This document shows positions 9,104 to 18,149 of a stretch of DNA of 64,000 bases, piece by piece. How positions within the stretch are numbered: the stretch's first letter is position 1; each line of letters begins with the position of its first letter. The DNA comes from Actinomycetes bacterium. GTDB lineage: Bacteria; Actinomycetota; Acidimicrobiia; Acidimicrobiales; Acidimicrobiaceae. The DNA lies in the NCBI GenBank assembly GCA_021805205.1, contig JAJZFV010000015.1, positions 62,001 to 126,000 on the forward strand. Reading direction: 5' to 3'. Made by a program: the position numbers and the translations under genes. Under the pieces are notes generated by a model. The model had not been told where the DNA came from and did not search any database. It saw nothing but the letters and a program-made list of their open reading frames with translations.

Positions 9104-9606
9104 CGTGTTCCCCCATTGACAATCGCAATGAGCTTCTCATAGGTCGACTCCCCTACGTTAGCCCCAAATGAAATTCTTATTGATCGAGCTTGATCCCCCA
9201 TGGCAGATTCAATCGACACTTCGATATCGGCCTCGATTACAAAATCTACCGCATTGGGCCACTCAACTAGTCGAAGCACACCTGTATCGAATAGATCTAT
9301 GTCCATCAAGTCGAGAGACCGAGCACCAGAGAATCGATAAAGGTCCAAGTGTCTTATTGGAAGGTTGCCGTCGTATTCCCGTTGGATGATGAAGGTTGGA
9401 GATGTGACTACCTCATCGACGCCTTGAGCGGCGATAATCCCCTTCGCCAATGTAGTCTTTCCAGCTCCGAGGTCTCCGAGAAGGGTGATCAAAAAAGGTC
9501 GGTCGATCGCAGAACCTATCGCAAAACCAACCTCTATCATCGCCTCCTCACCTACTGCATTTAGCTCAAGCCATCTATCTGCCTTGTTTGGCACATCACT
9601 TTCCAT
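9100..9606 (-). CDS. tsaE: tRNA threonylcarbamoyladenosine biosynthesis ATPase TsaE
   Basis: A P-loop ATPase of about 168 residues that drives the TsaB-TsaD cycle. The Walker A motif GDLGAGKTTLAKG, the TSPTFIIQREYDG segment and the HLDLYR / LVEWPN motifs that follow are diagnostic of TsaE. I prefer the ATG at 9606, with AGGTGG eight bases upstream, over the GTG at 9618. The start region overlaps the end of the uracil-DNA glycosylase gene, and the stop overlaps tsaB, so it is a tightly packed operon. Confidence 0.95.
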   Translation of the reverse strand: MESDVPNKADRWLELNAVGEEAMIEVGFAIGSAIDRPFLITLLGDLGAGKTTLAKGIIAAQGVDEVVTSPTFIIQREYDGNLPIRHLDLYRFSGARSLDLMDIDLFDTGVLRLVEWPNAVDFVIEADIEVSIESAMGDQARSIRISFGANVGESTYEKLIAIVNGGTR

Positions 9607-10168
9607 CGAGAAGACCACCTACTATCATCAAATCACTTCTCATCGCCTCTGTGACCCTACTGCCACCCCTAAGCGCATAGGCAGGATGATAGGTGACCAC
9701 TATCTTTGCCTCATCCACTGTGTGGATTTGGCCCCTCATAGAGCCAACAGAACTCTTGAGGCCGGTAAGCGATCTTGCAGCCACCTCGCCCACAGCGAGC
9801 ACAACCTTCTTATCTACAACTTCGAGTTGCCCAGCCAATAAGTAGGAGCAGGCGGATATCTCGCCAGCAGAGGGACGTCTATTTTCAGGCGGGCGACACT
9901 TCACAACGTTAGTAATGTAGTACCGAGTACGATCAAGACCAATCTCTTCCGAGATCAAACGCGTCAAAAGTTGGCCTGACCTTCCAATAAATGGCACACC
10001 GTCTTTGTCCTCTGAAGCTCCAGGTGCCTCACCGACCACGACGAGACTTGAATTAGGGCCCCCGGAAGAAAAGACCACCTGACTGCGGGTAGCCGCCAAC
10101 TCGCACCTTTGACAACCCATGGCCTCTTGCGCCAGAACTTCTAGTCGACGTTCATTGGAGATCTCCAT
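9596..10168 (-). CDS. uracil-DNA glycosylase, family 4 (iron-sulfur)
   Basis: A 190-residue thermophile-type uracil-DNA glycosylase that removes uracil from DNA for base-excision repair. The four cysteines that hold the [4Fe-4S] cluster are present (Cys19, Cys22, Cys91, Cys107), as are motif A (GEAPGASED, residues 46-54, with the FIGRSG loop after it) and motif B (HPAYALRGG). It is inserted between alr and tsaE, directly abutting the alr stop and overlapping tsaE, so it is expressed with the cell-wall and t6A genes. Confidence 0.94.
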   Translation of the reverse strand: MEISNERRLEVLAQEAMGCQRCELAATRSQVVFSSGGPNSSLVVVGEAPGASEDKDGVPFIGRSGQLLTRLISEEIGLDRTRYYITNVVKCRPPENRRPSAGEISACSYLLAGQLEVVDKKVVLAVGEVAARSLTGLKSSVGSMRGQIHTVDEAKIVVTYHPAYALRGGSRVTEAMRSDLMIVGGLLDGK

Positions 10169-11287
10169 CTACCGCTCCAAATAAATCCGGGGAACACGCT
10201 TCGAGATGCCACAAAGAATTTCCCAAGTTATCGTCGAACAACGCCTAGCCCACTCGTCTGCACCTATGTTTTCTCGGCCATCGCCCCCTATTAGGGTTAC
10301 ACGGTCGCCGATCTCGATATTGCCCTCTTCGCCTACATCTATCAGGACCTGGTCCATCGTAATAACCCCAGCAAAGGGATAGCGATGGCCCTTAATTATT
10401 ACCTCACCACCGCCGTTGAACAGACTACGGGGAACCCCATCGGCATAGCCAATAGGAACAGTAACAACCTTTCCTCGATAAGCCATGGGTCGGAGTCTTC
10501 CATAGGATGGCCTCTCTCCTGCTTCCACCGTCTTAACAAAAGAAACCTCAGAGATCAGCGACATCACTGGCCTCAACCCGAGTTCATCAACCTCGTACCT
10601 CGGCGCATATCCATATAGAGCAAGGCCGACACGACTTTTAGTAAGGCGGCTCTCGGGGTAGTAGAGCAGTCCTGACGAGTTGGCGATATGAAGCTGGCGA
10701 GGGATAATACCTGCGCCTTTCAAGGTATTTATTGCGCTTTGGAACCTCGATAACTGCAATTTAGTAAATTCAGTTGACTCGTTGGAGACTTCATCTGCAA
10801 CTGCAAAGTGGCTCCAAAGTCCATCGATCTCGCCCCGTCCTATTACCTCCGAAAGAGCGCTCAGCTCGTCCAACGCAGCACCAACTCGATACATGCCTGT
10901 ATCGACCTTCAACTGGAAGTTGGGCCGTTCCTCCTCTGGAGTATCAGAGATAAATTTGATTGCATCTTTGGTATAGGCGGTAACCGTAATGTCATGCCGG
11001 GCAGCTATCGCAAGGGCATCGAGCGGCGGCTGGCTAAGGACTAGGATCTCTCCGTCCACACCTGCGCGCCGTAGTTCAACCCCCTCTTCCACCAGCGCAA
11101 CGGCAAAGTCGCGACATCCCCGCTCATAGAGGGCTCTAGCAACTTCAACCGATCCGTGGCCATATGCATCAGCCTTGACCACAGCACATATACGACTTGG
11201 GACGGGAAAACCACACAAGTAGTCATAGTTGTGGATCAAATTACCAAGGTCTATCTCTGCACAAACCGGTCTTAAGTGATCTACCAA
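10169..11287 (-). CDS. alr: alanine racemase
   Basis: A 372-residue fold-type III PLP enzyme that interconverts L- and D-alanine to feed peptidoglycan synthesis. The PLP lysine is Lys38 in VVKADAYGHG; other landmarks are LKVDTGMYRVG, the ALYGYAP segment, the catalytic-tyrosine region with SYGRLRP and VPIGYADG, and ITMDQVLIDVG. It overlaps the upstream nnr gene by seven bases and abuts the downstream glycosylase gene, forming part of the acpS-nnr-alr-udg-tsaE-tsaB operon. Confidence 0.98.
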   Translation of the reverse strand: MVDHLRPVCAEIDLGNLIHNYDYLCGFPVPSRICAVVKADAYGHGSVEVARALYERGCRDFAVALVEEGVELRRAGVDGEILVLSQPPLDALAIAARHDITVTAYTKDAIKFISDTPEEERPNFQLKVDTGMYRVGAALDELSALSEVIGRGEIDGLWSHFAVADEVSNESTEFTKLQLSRFQSAINTLKGAGIIPRQLHIANSSGLLYYPESRLTKSRVGLALYGYAPRYEVDELGLRPVMSLISEVSFVKTVEAGERPSYGRLRPMAYRGKVVTVPIGYADGVPRSLFNGGGEVIIKGHRYPFAGVITMDQVLIDVGEEGNIEIGDRVTLIGGDGRENIGADEWARRCSTITWEILCGISKRVPRIYLER

Positions 11288-12744
11288 GGAAGCCTCCAGC
11301 TCAACGCCGAGTCTTTCATCTCTACAAGGGGTCCTCTGTAGACGATTGGCTTAAAGTTGCCCGGAAGCGTGACCCTGCGGCTCGACAGTGATGGAATCGA
11401 ATCGACCAACTTTGGCAGAGCATCAATCATCGAGATCGGATTAGTAACTCCCCGACCACCTGTCAAGCCGTGAATATAGGTAGCGCTTGCGACAGCATCC
11501 AATGAATACCCATCTCTAGCTATGAACGAACCCAATATCCCAGATAAAACATCACCACTACCTGCAACTGAAAGATTAGATCTATTGGCTGCGACGAATA
11601 TGGTTCGACCATCGCTCGAATAAATTCGGGTTGGAAAGCCTTTCAACAAAAGGTCTACCCCGAAATCCTCTACGAAAGATCTGATCGACTCCTCATTTAC
11701 CTCTAAATCCAAGCCACCAAAGAGGCGAGAGACCTCTCCTCCATGTGGCGTTAGAAGTATCGGCCCCTCATAACTTTTGACTTGCACTTGAAGGTCTTTA
11801 GAGGTCGAAATGGCATTTATGCCATCTGCATCGATAACAATAGGTCCGCTATAGCTCCTCAAAACAGCCTTTAACAGGTTCTCACTTCGGTCACCCAAAC
11901 CGGGCCCAACCACCAAAGCTTTAAATCGATTGATCGTTGCAAGATCGCGCTCAAAGGCGGCCTCGTCACCAACTATCAGTTCGGGGTATGCGGCCTGAAG
12001 TACATCGGGGCGCTCAAAGTTTCCGCTAACCCTAACCAAACCCGCGCCAGCCATAAAGCCAGCAACTCCTGCAAGTAAAGCCGCACCAAGTGTCGCCTTA
12101 GAGCCGCCGACCACGTGCATTGCACGCTTCCACTTATGCTCATCCATAACTTCCCTGCGAAATACGATATCGGAAGCTTCAAACAAAAGGTTGTTGCCAT
12201 GGGAGCTATCTAGGTCGTCGAAGTGCCAAAGGTATGCTTCACCCATCTTTTCGATCACTGCTTGCCCCAATTGACCCAGCTTCAGCGCCCCAATTATCAA
12301 CGTTACATCGGCTCGTACGCAGTTTTCTTCCTGATCCTCGATGAGAAGATTCACTCCGCTTGGGAGGTCGATAGAGACGACCTTTGCCTCATGTGCGTCG
12401 ATCAACTTTCCCTGAAGCGGACGAGATATGCCAGTTCCAAAGATGCCATCGACTAAGAGGTCATATCCTTCACCACTTATTGGAGCATCATCCCAGCTGA
12501 ATCGCACCTCCTCGACCACTGCACCAAAGCGTCGCAGATATTTGGCCGCGGCCTTCGCATCAGCGCCGTTATTTCCTCTGCCAATTACTGCCAGAATTCT
12601 CTTTCCGTATATCGGTCCGAAGGTTGAACGGATAAATGATGCAACACGAAAGCCAACCTCTTCTATCACTAATTCAACTCTCCCGCTTTGAGCTAAGGAT
12701 CGATCGTATATTTGCACTTCGGAGAGGTCAACTAGCGGTATCAA
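11281..12744 (-). CDS. nnr: bifunctional NAD(P)H-hydrate epimerase / ADP-dependent dehydratase
   Basis: A 487-residue two-domain metabolite-repair enzyme that epimerises and dehydrates damaged NAD(P)H hydrates. The N-terminal YjeF_N (NnrE) domain, about residues 1-205, shows GRGNNGADA and DGIFGTGISR; the C-terminal ribokinase-like NnrD domain, about 210-470, shows LTPHGGEVSRLF and GSGDVLSG with catalytic Asp398. The fusion is common in bacteria. It overlaps acpS upstream by four bases and alr downstream by seven. Confidence 0.96.
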   Translation of the reverse strand: MIPLVDLSEVQIYDRSLAQSGRVELVIEEVGFRVASFIRSTFGPIYGKRILAVIGRGNNGADAKAAAKYLRRFGAVVEEVRFSWDDAPISGEGYDLLVDGIFGTGISRPLQGKLIDAHEAKVVSIDLPSGVNLLIEDQEENCVRADVTLIIGALKLGQLGQAVIEKMGEAYLWHFDDLDSSHGNNLLFEASDIVFRREVMDEHKWKRAMHVVGGSKATLGAALLAGVAGFMAGAGLVRVSGNFERPDVLQAAYPELIVGDEAAFERDLATINRFKALVVGPGLGDRSENLLKAVLRSYSGPIVIDADGINAISTSKDLQVQVKSYEGPILLTPHGGEVSRLFGGLDLEVNEESIRSFVEDFGVDLLLKGFPTRIYSSDGRTIFVAANRSNLSVAGSGDVLSGILGSFIARDGYSLDAVASATYIHGLTGGRGVTNPISMIDALPKLVDSIPSLSSRRVTLPGNFKPIVYRGPLVEMKDSALSWRLPW

Positions 12745-13208
12745 ATGATGTCTTCCTTATTGGTCACAAAACTATTTACCACAGCAATGGCATAACTTCT
12801 TTCGTGGCTAATCGAAACTTCAAACGATAACTCTCCGACGTCGCTGAATCGGTCCTGAATCACTTCACTTACACTTAAAGTTGGATAGCCAATCGGGTGC
12901 TTTGCGACGACAAAGTCGTGAAACGATACAGAAAAAAGATTTATCTTTAGTGACTTCGAAGCCGCCTCTTTCACTGCGAAGCGAGCCGCTAAAAATTCAA
13001 CATTGCGACGTATGGCCCATGGTCCGTCTTCGCCATCACTACGGCGTCCGACCATCCCCGAGAGCTCGCTATCTGTCAAAATTCGTGAAGCAAACGAGGG
13101 GTGGCGCGTAAATGCCCGCTCAATGCGTTCGATTGAGACGATATCGACTCCTATTGAAAAGGGGAGACGGTTGGTGATTTTGCCACTTCCCTTCCGGTTC
13201 CAAAGCAA
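12741..13208 (-). CDS. acpS: holo-[acyl-carrier-protein] synthase
   Basis: A 4'-phosphopantetheinyl transferase of up to 155 residues that loads acyl carrier protein from CoA. The metal-binding Asp of IGVDIVSIERIERAF (Asp22) and the Glu of the FAVKEAASKSL helix are present, as is the C-terminal SISHERSYAIA. The TTG start at 13208 places about 17 residues before the usual beginning (IGVDI), so the true start may be downstream, at a non-ATG codon. First gene of the acpS-nnr-alr-udg-tsaE-tsaB operon. Confidence 0.92.
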   Translation of the reverse strand: MLWNRKGSGKITNRLPFSIGVDIVSIERIERAFTRHPSFASRILTDSELSGMVGRRSDGEDGPWAIRRNVEFLAARFAVKEAASKSLKINLFSVSFHDFVVAKHPIGYPTLSVSEVIQDRFSDVGELSFEVSISHERSYAIAVVNSFVTNKEDII

Positions 13209-13266
13209 TCACTCAAATCTAATTGGAGTGGAATTTGCGGATTTGAGCTGATCTTCTGAAAGATTT

Positions 13267-13398
13267 ATGAGTAAATCGAACTATTCCCAGCCTTTGCCTA
13301 GGGTAATTATAACGACGTCACAGCCAATTCTAGACATCGGCGTCGACGATGTAGATGTTCGCGAGTCGAACACGAAGACCCCCTTAGAAGTTAGGTAA
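13267..13398 (+). CDS. possible 43-aa upstream ORF of the secreted repeat protein
   Basis: An ATG-started frame of 43 codons ending three bases before the ATG of the secreted protein. The product is hydrophilic and without recognisable motifs. A weak GAAAG lies before it. Its tight spacing to the next gene would suit a leader or a coupled small gene, but the frame could be chance. I give it low weight. Confidence 0.22.
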   Translation: MSKSNYSQPLPRVIITTSQPILDIGVDDVDVRESNTKTPLEVR

Positions 13399-13401
13399 AA
13401 A

Positions 13402-14298
13402 ATGAAGAGAATACATCTAAACAGAAAAGTAGCAACTGGTCTCACCATCGCAGCGGTCGGTGGGGGATGGTTAGGTGGAGCGGTACTTGGAACCCCAAGC
13501 CTCTCCTCGGCAAGTACAGTATCATCGGTAACCTCAATCCCATCGTCGTCCAATACCAATGGTGGCAACCTTCCACCTCGGTTCGGCCACGACCATGGTG
13601 GAGCACATAGGATCGCCGGTGATCTCATTCAAGCAGCTGCCACAGATCTAAATACCACGGTTGCATCGATTCAAAGTGAGCTGCAATCTGGTAAATCCCT
13701 TGCTACCATCGCGGGCGAACACAACGTATCAGCCACTACTTTGGTCAGTGAGTTGACCGCTACTGCTACTACCAACATCGACAATGCTGCTAAGGCTGGC
13801 ACCATAACCTCCGCCCAACAGACAAAGGCACTTGCCAATCTCAACCAGATGATTACAAACTTCGTCAACAACACCCACGTCGGTGGAGCAGATCATGGAC
13901 CTGGCGGTCGACCTGGTGGAGCACATAGGATCGCCGGTGATCTCATTCAAGCAGCTGCCACAGATCTAAATACCACGGTTGCATCGATTCAAAGTGAGCT
14001 GCAATCTGGTAAATCCCTTGCTACCATCGCGGGCGAACACAACGTATCAGCCACTACTTTGGTCAGTGAGTTGACCGCTACTGCTACTACCAACATCGAC
14101 AATGCTGCTAAGGCTGGCACCATAACCTCCGCCCAACAGACAAAGGCACTTGCCAATCTCAACCAGATGATTACAAACTTCGTCAACAACACCCACGTCG
14201 GTGGAGCAGATCGTGGACCTGGCGGTCGACCTGGTGGAGCAAACGGAGGATTTCCAACCACTCCACCATCCACTCCTAGTGCAGGATCTGCGATCTAA
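13402..14298 (+). CDS. secreted protein with two near-identical 106-residue repeats
   Basis: A 298-residue exported protein. Residues 1-38 form a signal peptide: basic start MKRIHLNRK, hydrophobic Gly-Ala-rich core, small residues before the likely cleavage at SSAS. Residues 66-277 are two copies of a 106-residue unit. Each unit is a helical segment with a TDLNTTVASIQSELQ helix, a GKSLATIAGEHNVS turn and an Ala/Thr-rich pair of helices, then a Gly-rich GADHGPGGRPGG linker. The GKSLA-IA phrase resembles a helical repeat found in other secreted bacterial proteins of unknown role. The tail is Pro/Ser/Thr rich. No catalytic motif. It stands alone on the plus strand between acpS and glmS. Confidence 0.85.
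   Translation: MKRIHLNRKVATGLTIAAVGGGWLGGAVLGTPSLSSASTVSSVTSIPSSSNTNGGNLPPRFGHDHGGAHRIAGDLIQAAATDLNTTVASIQSELQSGKSLATIAGEHNVSATTLVSELTATATTNIDNAAKAGTITSAQQTKALANLNQMITNFVNNTHVGGADHGPGGRPGGAHRIAGDLIQAAATDLNTTVASIQSELQSGKSLATIAGEHNVSATTLVSELTATATTNIDNAAKAGTITSAQQTKALANLNQMITNFVNNTHVGGADRGPGGRPGGANGGFPTTPPSTPSAGSAI
13597..14232 (+). repeat. direct tandem repeat, 2 x 318 bp
   Basis: Two head-to-tail 318-bp copies (13597-13914 and 13915-14232). By direct reading they differ by a single base, CAT in the first against CGT in the second (His to Arg). A partial third unit start follows. The in-frame unit encodes 106 residues. Near identity at silent positions shows recent duplication or ongoing gene conversion. 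Confidence 0.93.
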
Positions 14299-14328
14299 GC
14301 AGCTGGAAACATAAAGGCTCTCAAAGCG

Positions 14329-14368
14329 AAATAGAAGGGGCGCCAAATCTTTGGCGCCCCTTCTATTT
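14329..14368. terminator. bidirectional terminator between secreted gene and glmS
   Basis: A 19-bp perfect inverted repeat (arms 14329-14347 and 14350-14368; GGGGCGCC at the core) lies between two converging genes. On the plus strand the final arm runs into TTCTATTTTC; on the minus strand it runs into TCTATTTCG. It can stop transcription from both sides. Confidence 0.82.
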
Positions 14369-14404
14369 TCAATTTTCAGTTGCTCGGCTGATAAGTACCG
14401 GTTC

Positions 14405-16252
14405 CTATTCGACGGTGACGGTCTTTGCCAGATTTCGTGGACGATCTACGTCTTCGCCGTGGATACGTGCCATATGGTAGGCAAAGATCTGCAGTGGCAC
14501 TACGTCAACGAGGGGCGCAAGAAGGGGATGAACCTGGGGCACCTCAATAAAGTATTCACCCTCTTTGATGATCGATTCGCTGCCGTGATTTCCTATAACG
14601 ATGACAGCCGAGTCCCGCGCCCTAACCTCCTCAATATTTGAAACAATCTTTTCAAATAATCGAGTTTTGGACGCCATTGCAATAACAACTGCGTTTTTAT
14701 CCAACATTGCAATAGGACCGTGTTTCAACTCTCCTGCCGGATATCCTTCTGCCGGCAAGTAGGAGATCTCCTTGAGCTTCAAGGCGCCCTCGAGTGCAAC
14801 CGGAAAACCAACATGGCGACCGATAAAGTAGAAGCGGTCTCGTTCGGAAAATACCTGAGCCACAGATCGAATAAAGTCCCACTTCTCGAGGACTTCTTCG
14901 ATCTTCCCGGGAATCTCAACTAACTCATGGTAGATATCGTCGATCTCGTTTGGATAGAGTTGACCTTTGATACGACTTAGCTTCAGAGCAAGGAGTAAAA
15001 GTGCACCTATCTGGGCCGTGTGAGTCTTGGTGGCCGCAACCCCAACCTCGGGTCCTGCCCTTGTGTACAACACTGAATCAGCGAGCCGAGCCATCGACGA
15101 CCCCACCACATTACAGACCGCAATGGTCTGGGCTCCTAAATTTTTGGCCTCATGAAGAGCAGCAAGGGTATCCAATGTCTCGCCACTTTGGCTAACCGCT
15201 ACGACAAGGGTTCTCTCATCTACCACTGGATCTCTATATCTGAATTCAGACGAAATATCGAGTTCTACCGGCATCTTGGTCCAATGTTCGATTGCATACT
15301 TGGCAACCATCCCAGCGTGGTAGGAGGTGCCACAAGCCACGATAAAGACTTTGTTGATTCGCGCTAACGCATCGTTGGAGATAGAGGTCTCGTCTAATTC
15401 AATCTCTCCACTTGAACGTAGCCTTCCCGCCAAAGTATCTCTCAGTGCGGCAGGTTGCTCAAATATCTCCTTGGACATAAAGTCTTCGAAGCCCGCCTTT
15501 TCGGCCGACTCCAAAGTCCAATCCACGATGAACTCAGTCATCTCTGCTCTAGTTCCATCTTCAGCGAAGACCTCCACTCCATCCTTAGAGACGCTGACCA
15601 CAGAGTCATCTTCAAGGTGGTAGAAGGTAGATGCTTGATCCAGAATCGCAGGTATATCTGAAGCGATAAACCACTGTTTGCCATTGGTCCCCAAGATCAT
15701 GGGTGCCATCCGTTTAAAACCGATTAGAACCCCAGGAGCGTCTAAAGATATCGCAACGAAGGACATCGCACCACGCATCCGGTGCGATGCGATCTTGACC
15801 GCTTCAAGAAGGGTAATACCCGTATTCATCTCTTCTTCGAGAAGGTGTGATATTACCTCGGTATCGGTTTCAGAGGTGAAGCTGTGGCCCCTCTCGATCA
15901 ACTGTCCCTTGAGCTCTGCAAAGTTCTCGACGATTCCATTTTGAATAACTGCCAGTCGCTCAGAGCAGTCATAGTGAGGGTGTGCATTCGGGAGAGTTGG
16001 GCCACCGTGGGTAGCCCAACGAGTATGACCAATCCCCGAAAGAATGTCGGCGGAGGCCAAGGACTGTGACTCAGACTCCAAGTCTGCCAAAGAGTTCTTC
16101 CCATTTGCGGCGCGCATCCGCTGCATTTCACCGCCGGGTAGCGTGATCACTATGCCAGCCGAATCGTAGCCTCGGTACTCGAGACGGCGTAATCCATCGG
16201 TCAACTGTTTAGCGAGCGACCCTCCGCCGACAACGCCAATGATGCCACACAT
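14405..16252 (-). CDS. glmS: glutamine--fructose-6-phosphate aminotransferase GlmS
   Basis: A 615-residue enzyme that makes glucosamine-6-phosphate from fructose-6-phosphate and glutamine, the first step to UDP-GlcNAc. The glutaminase domain begins with Cys2 (MCGIIGVVGG) as nucleophile and includes GHTRWATHG. Two SIS isomerase domains follow, with ACGTSYHAG and VSQSGETLDT as sugar-phosphate binding loops; the ending LAKTVTVE is universal. ATG start with AGGAG. The 179-base gap before it carries no glmS-ribozyme-like core that I can see. Its partner glmM is immediately upstream on the same strand. Confidence 0.98.
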   Translation of the reverse strand: MCGIIGVVGGGSLAKQLTDGLRRLEYRGYDSAGIVITLPGGEMQRMRAANGKNSLADLESESQSLASADILSGIGHTRWATHGGPTLPNAHPHYDCSERLAVIQNGIVENFAELKGQLIERGHSFTSETDTEVISHLLEEEMNTGITLLEAVKIASHRMRGAMSFVAISLDAPGVLIGFKRMAPMILGTNGKQWFIASDIPAILDQASTFYHLEDDSVVSVSKDGVEVFAEDGTRAEMTEFIVDWTLESAEKAGFEDFMSKEIFEQPAALRDTLAGRLRSSGEIELDETSISNDALARINKVFIVACGTSYHAGMVAKYAIEHWTKMPVELDISSEFRYRDPVVDERTLVVAVSQSGETLDTLAALHEAKNLGAQTIAVCNVVGSSMARLADSVLYTRAGPEVGVAATKTHTAQIGALLLLALKLSRIKGQLYPNEIDDIYHELVEIPGKIEEVLEKWDFIRSVAQVFSERDRFYFIGRHVGFPVALEGALKLKEISYLPAEGYPAGELKHGPIAMLDKNAVVIAMASKTRLFEKIVSNIEEVRARDSAVIVIGNHGSESIIKEGEYFIEVPQVHPLLAPLVDVVPLQIFAYHMARIHGEDVDRPRNLAKTVTVE

Positions 16253-16427
16253 AATGGTACTCCTGTCTTTTTTCGAAGAGTTATCGTCCCAGCGCTAGCA
16301 AAACTTCATCTATTTGATCGTTTCTACGAGTCGAGAAGTAGTTATACGAACTAACAACATAGGACGAGCTACAGAAGGCAAGCTTAGCCAAGATAGATCT
16401 CAACCAGATTGATCCACATCTGAAAAT

Positions 16428-16441
16428 GGCGTTAGAACGCC
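16428..16441 (-). terminator. weak hairpin at the glmM stop codon
   Basis: GGCGTT and AACGCC face each other across two bases, and the glmM TAA lies inside the structure. ATTTTC follows on the minus strand. The stem is only six pairs, so termination would be partial at best. Confidence 0.35.
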
Positions 16442-17739
16442 TTAGATGCAAGCGAGACGAAGTGCTCCACTATTTCATTGGCAACTAATTGATCCTGAGC
16501 TTCCACCATTATCCGAACCAGAGGCTCTGTGCCACTTGGACGAATCAGGATTCTCCCTGTTTCACCAAGGCGATTTTGAGCTAACCGTATCTCGTCTGCA
16601 AGAGAGGCAACTATCTGACTTGCCCCGGATTCAACACGGACGTTCTTCAGAATTTGAGGGAAAGGGTTATACTGTCGAACTATGCCATTGGAAAGATCCG
16701 CGTTCTGCGAAAGAAGCGCCGTGGCGAAGATGAGTCCGGTCAACATTCCGTCTCCAGTTGAAGCTATGTCGCGGAGGATAATATGCCCACTCTGTTCTCC
16801 TCCGAGAACGTAGTCGTAACGCTCCATTGCCTCGAAGACGTTCCTATCACCTACTGGTGTATCGACCGTAGTAATGCCACGGGACTTTAAGAACTGCTTC
16901 AAACCCAAATTGCTCATGACCGTAAGAGCAATCCCGCTATGCCTCAGAAGCCCCAAATCTTGGAGAAACGTAGCGATGTAACCCATAATTGCGTCTCCAT
17001 CCAAGATGGATCCACTTGAATCCACTGCAAGTACCCGGTCTGCATCACCGTCGAAGGCAAGACCTAAGTCCGCTCCCTCCGCGATTACTGCTCTAGAAAG
17101 CTGATCGATATGGGTGGAACCGCAATTCAAGTTGATATTTACACCGTTGGGTTGATCTGAGACCACGACAGCAGTTGCCCCATATGACTCGAAGACACTT
17201 CGTGTGTAGAACGACGACGCCCCATTAGCGCAGTCGAGTACAACCTTGAGGCCGGTGAGTTCGCCCACCAAATCGACGGAGCTAAGGTAGCTCACGTAGT
17301 CACTTGCAAGATGTGTGGCATCAGTTATGGTCCCCACGGATTCACCCAATGCCAGTTCGCCATGAAGACGATCTTCAATCTCTCGTTCGATAGCAGAATC
17401 GAGCTTGGCGCCGCCCATACCTAGGATTTTGATACCATTATCGAAGAAAGGGTTGTGCGATGCGGAGATCACCGCTCCGCATAGACGAAGCTTCGATGCC
17501 AGAAAGGATACGCCCGGAGAAGGGATAACTCCTAGATCAAGGACCGTAGAACCCATCGACGCTATTCCAGCAGAAAACGCAGACTGGAGCATGGTTCCCG
17601 ATATGCGGGTATCTCGACCCACTAAAAAGGTGGAACCTGGCAAAACCGATGCGACAGCCCTACCTAAACGTAAAGCGAACTCAGAAGTGAGTTCTGAGTT
17701 CGCTTTACCACGTACGCCATCGGTACCGAATTCGAGCAC
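16432..17739 (-). CDS. glmM: phosphoglucosamine mutase
   Basis: A 435-residue enzyme that converts glucosamine-6-phosphate to glucosamine-1-phosphate for UDP-GlcNAc synthesis. The phosphoserine is Ser94 in ISASHNPFFDNGIKI; the metal-binding loop is FDGDADRVLAVD, the sugar-binding loop GGEQSGHI, and the phosphate-binding loop RPSGTEPLVRIMVEA. The start is a GTG located one base after the rpsI stop, so glmM is the third gene of a rplM-rpsI-glmM unit, as in other actinobacteria. Confidence 0.97.
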   Translation of the reverse strand: MLEFGTDGVRGKANSELTSEFALRLGRAVASVLPGSTFLVGRDTRISGTMLQSAFSAGIASMGSTVLDLGVIPSPGVSFLASKLRLCGAVISASHNPFFDNGIKILGMGGAKLDSAIEREIEDRLHGELALGESVGTITDATHLASDYVSYLSSVDLVGELTGLKVVLDCANGASSFYTRSVFESYGATAVVVSDQPNGVNINLNCGSTHIDQLSRAVIAEGADLGLAFDGDADRVLAVDSSGSILDGDAIMGYIATFLQDLGLLRHSGIALTVMSNLGLKQFLKSRGITTVDTPVGDRNVFEAMERYDYVLGGEQSGHIILRDIASTGDGMLTGLIFATALLSQNADLSNGIVRQYNPFPQILKNVRVESGASQIVASLADEIRLAQNRLGETGRILIRPSGTEPLVRIMVEAQDQLVANEIVEHFVSLASKAF

Positions 17740-17740
17740 T

Positions 17741-18136
17741 TTAGCGCTTCGAGTACTGAGGAGCCTTGCGAGCCTTCTTCAGGCCGTACTTCTTTGATTC
17801 CTTTTCACGAGCATCGCGAGTTAGAAGACCAGCCTTCTTGAGAAGGGGTCGCATCTCGGGATCCAATTCAATCAACGCACGAGCAATACCCAAACGTAGT
17901 GCACCAGCTTGGCCAGCAACACCGCCACCGTCGAGTGTTGCATCGATATCGTAGTTCGTTAGAACGTTGGCAATCCGAAGCGGCTCTGCGGCGTGCTGCC
18001 GTAAACTCGCTGCGCCAAAGTACTCTTCAAAACCACGCTTATTGCAGGTGATCTTTCCTTCGCCCGCGCGAAGTCTTACACGAGCAACGGCTGACTTTCT
18101 TCTACCGGTTGCGTTAGCTAAAACTGCTGCTGCCAT
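17741..18136 (-). CDS. rpsI: 30S ribosomal protein S9
   Basis: 131 residues, typical length. The conserved N-terminal [22 protein letters not shown], here cited as [14 protein letters not shown], and the C-terminal RKAPQYSKR tail that reaches the P-site tRNA are both intact. The segment [19 protein letters not shown] is the usual S9 core. It lies 13 bases after rplM and one base before glmM, and is expected to be transcribed with both from the promoter upstream of rplM. Confidence 0.99.
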   Translation of the reverse strand: MAAAVLANATGRRKSAVARVRLRAGEGKITCNKRGFEEYFGAASLRQHAAEPLRIANVLTNYDIDATLDGGGVAGQAGALRLGIARALIELDPEMRPLLKKAGLLTRDAREKESKKYGLKKARKAPQYSKR

Positions 18137-18149
18137 CTTCTATTAACTC

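Noticed and set aside
12741-13208. ATC as the start of acpS
   Set aside because: AAGGGAAG precedes an in-frame ATC at a good distance, but ATC starts are very rare and the evidence is weaker than for the infA CTG; left at TTG with a note.
13671-14346. Long repeated antisense frames opposite the secreted repeat protein
   Set aside because: They mirror the repeat on the other strand and lack start signals; the plus-strand product has a signal peptide and is the real gene.
16253-16431. glmS ribozyme in the glmS leader
   Set aside because: I looked for the conserved cleavage-site and core pseudoknot sequence and found no match; glmS ribozymes are mainly known from Firmicutes.
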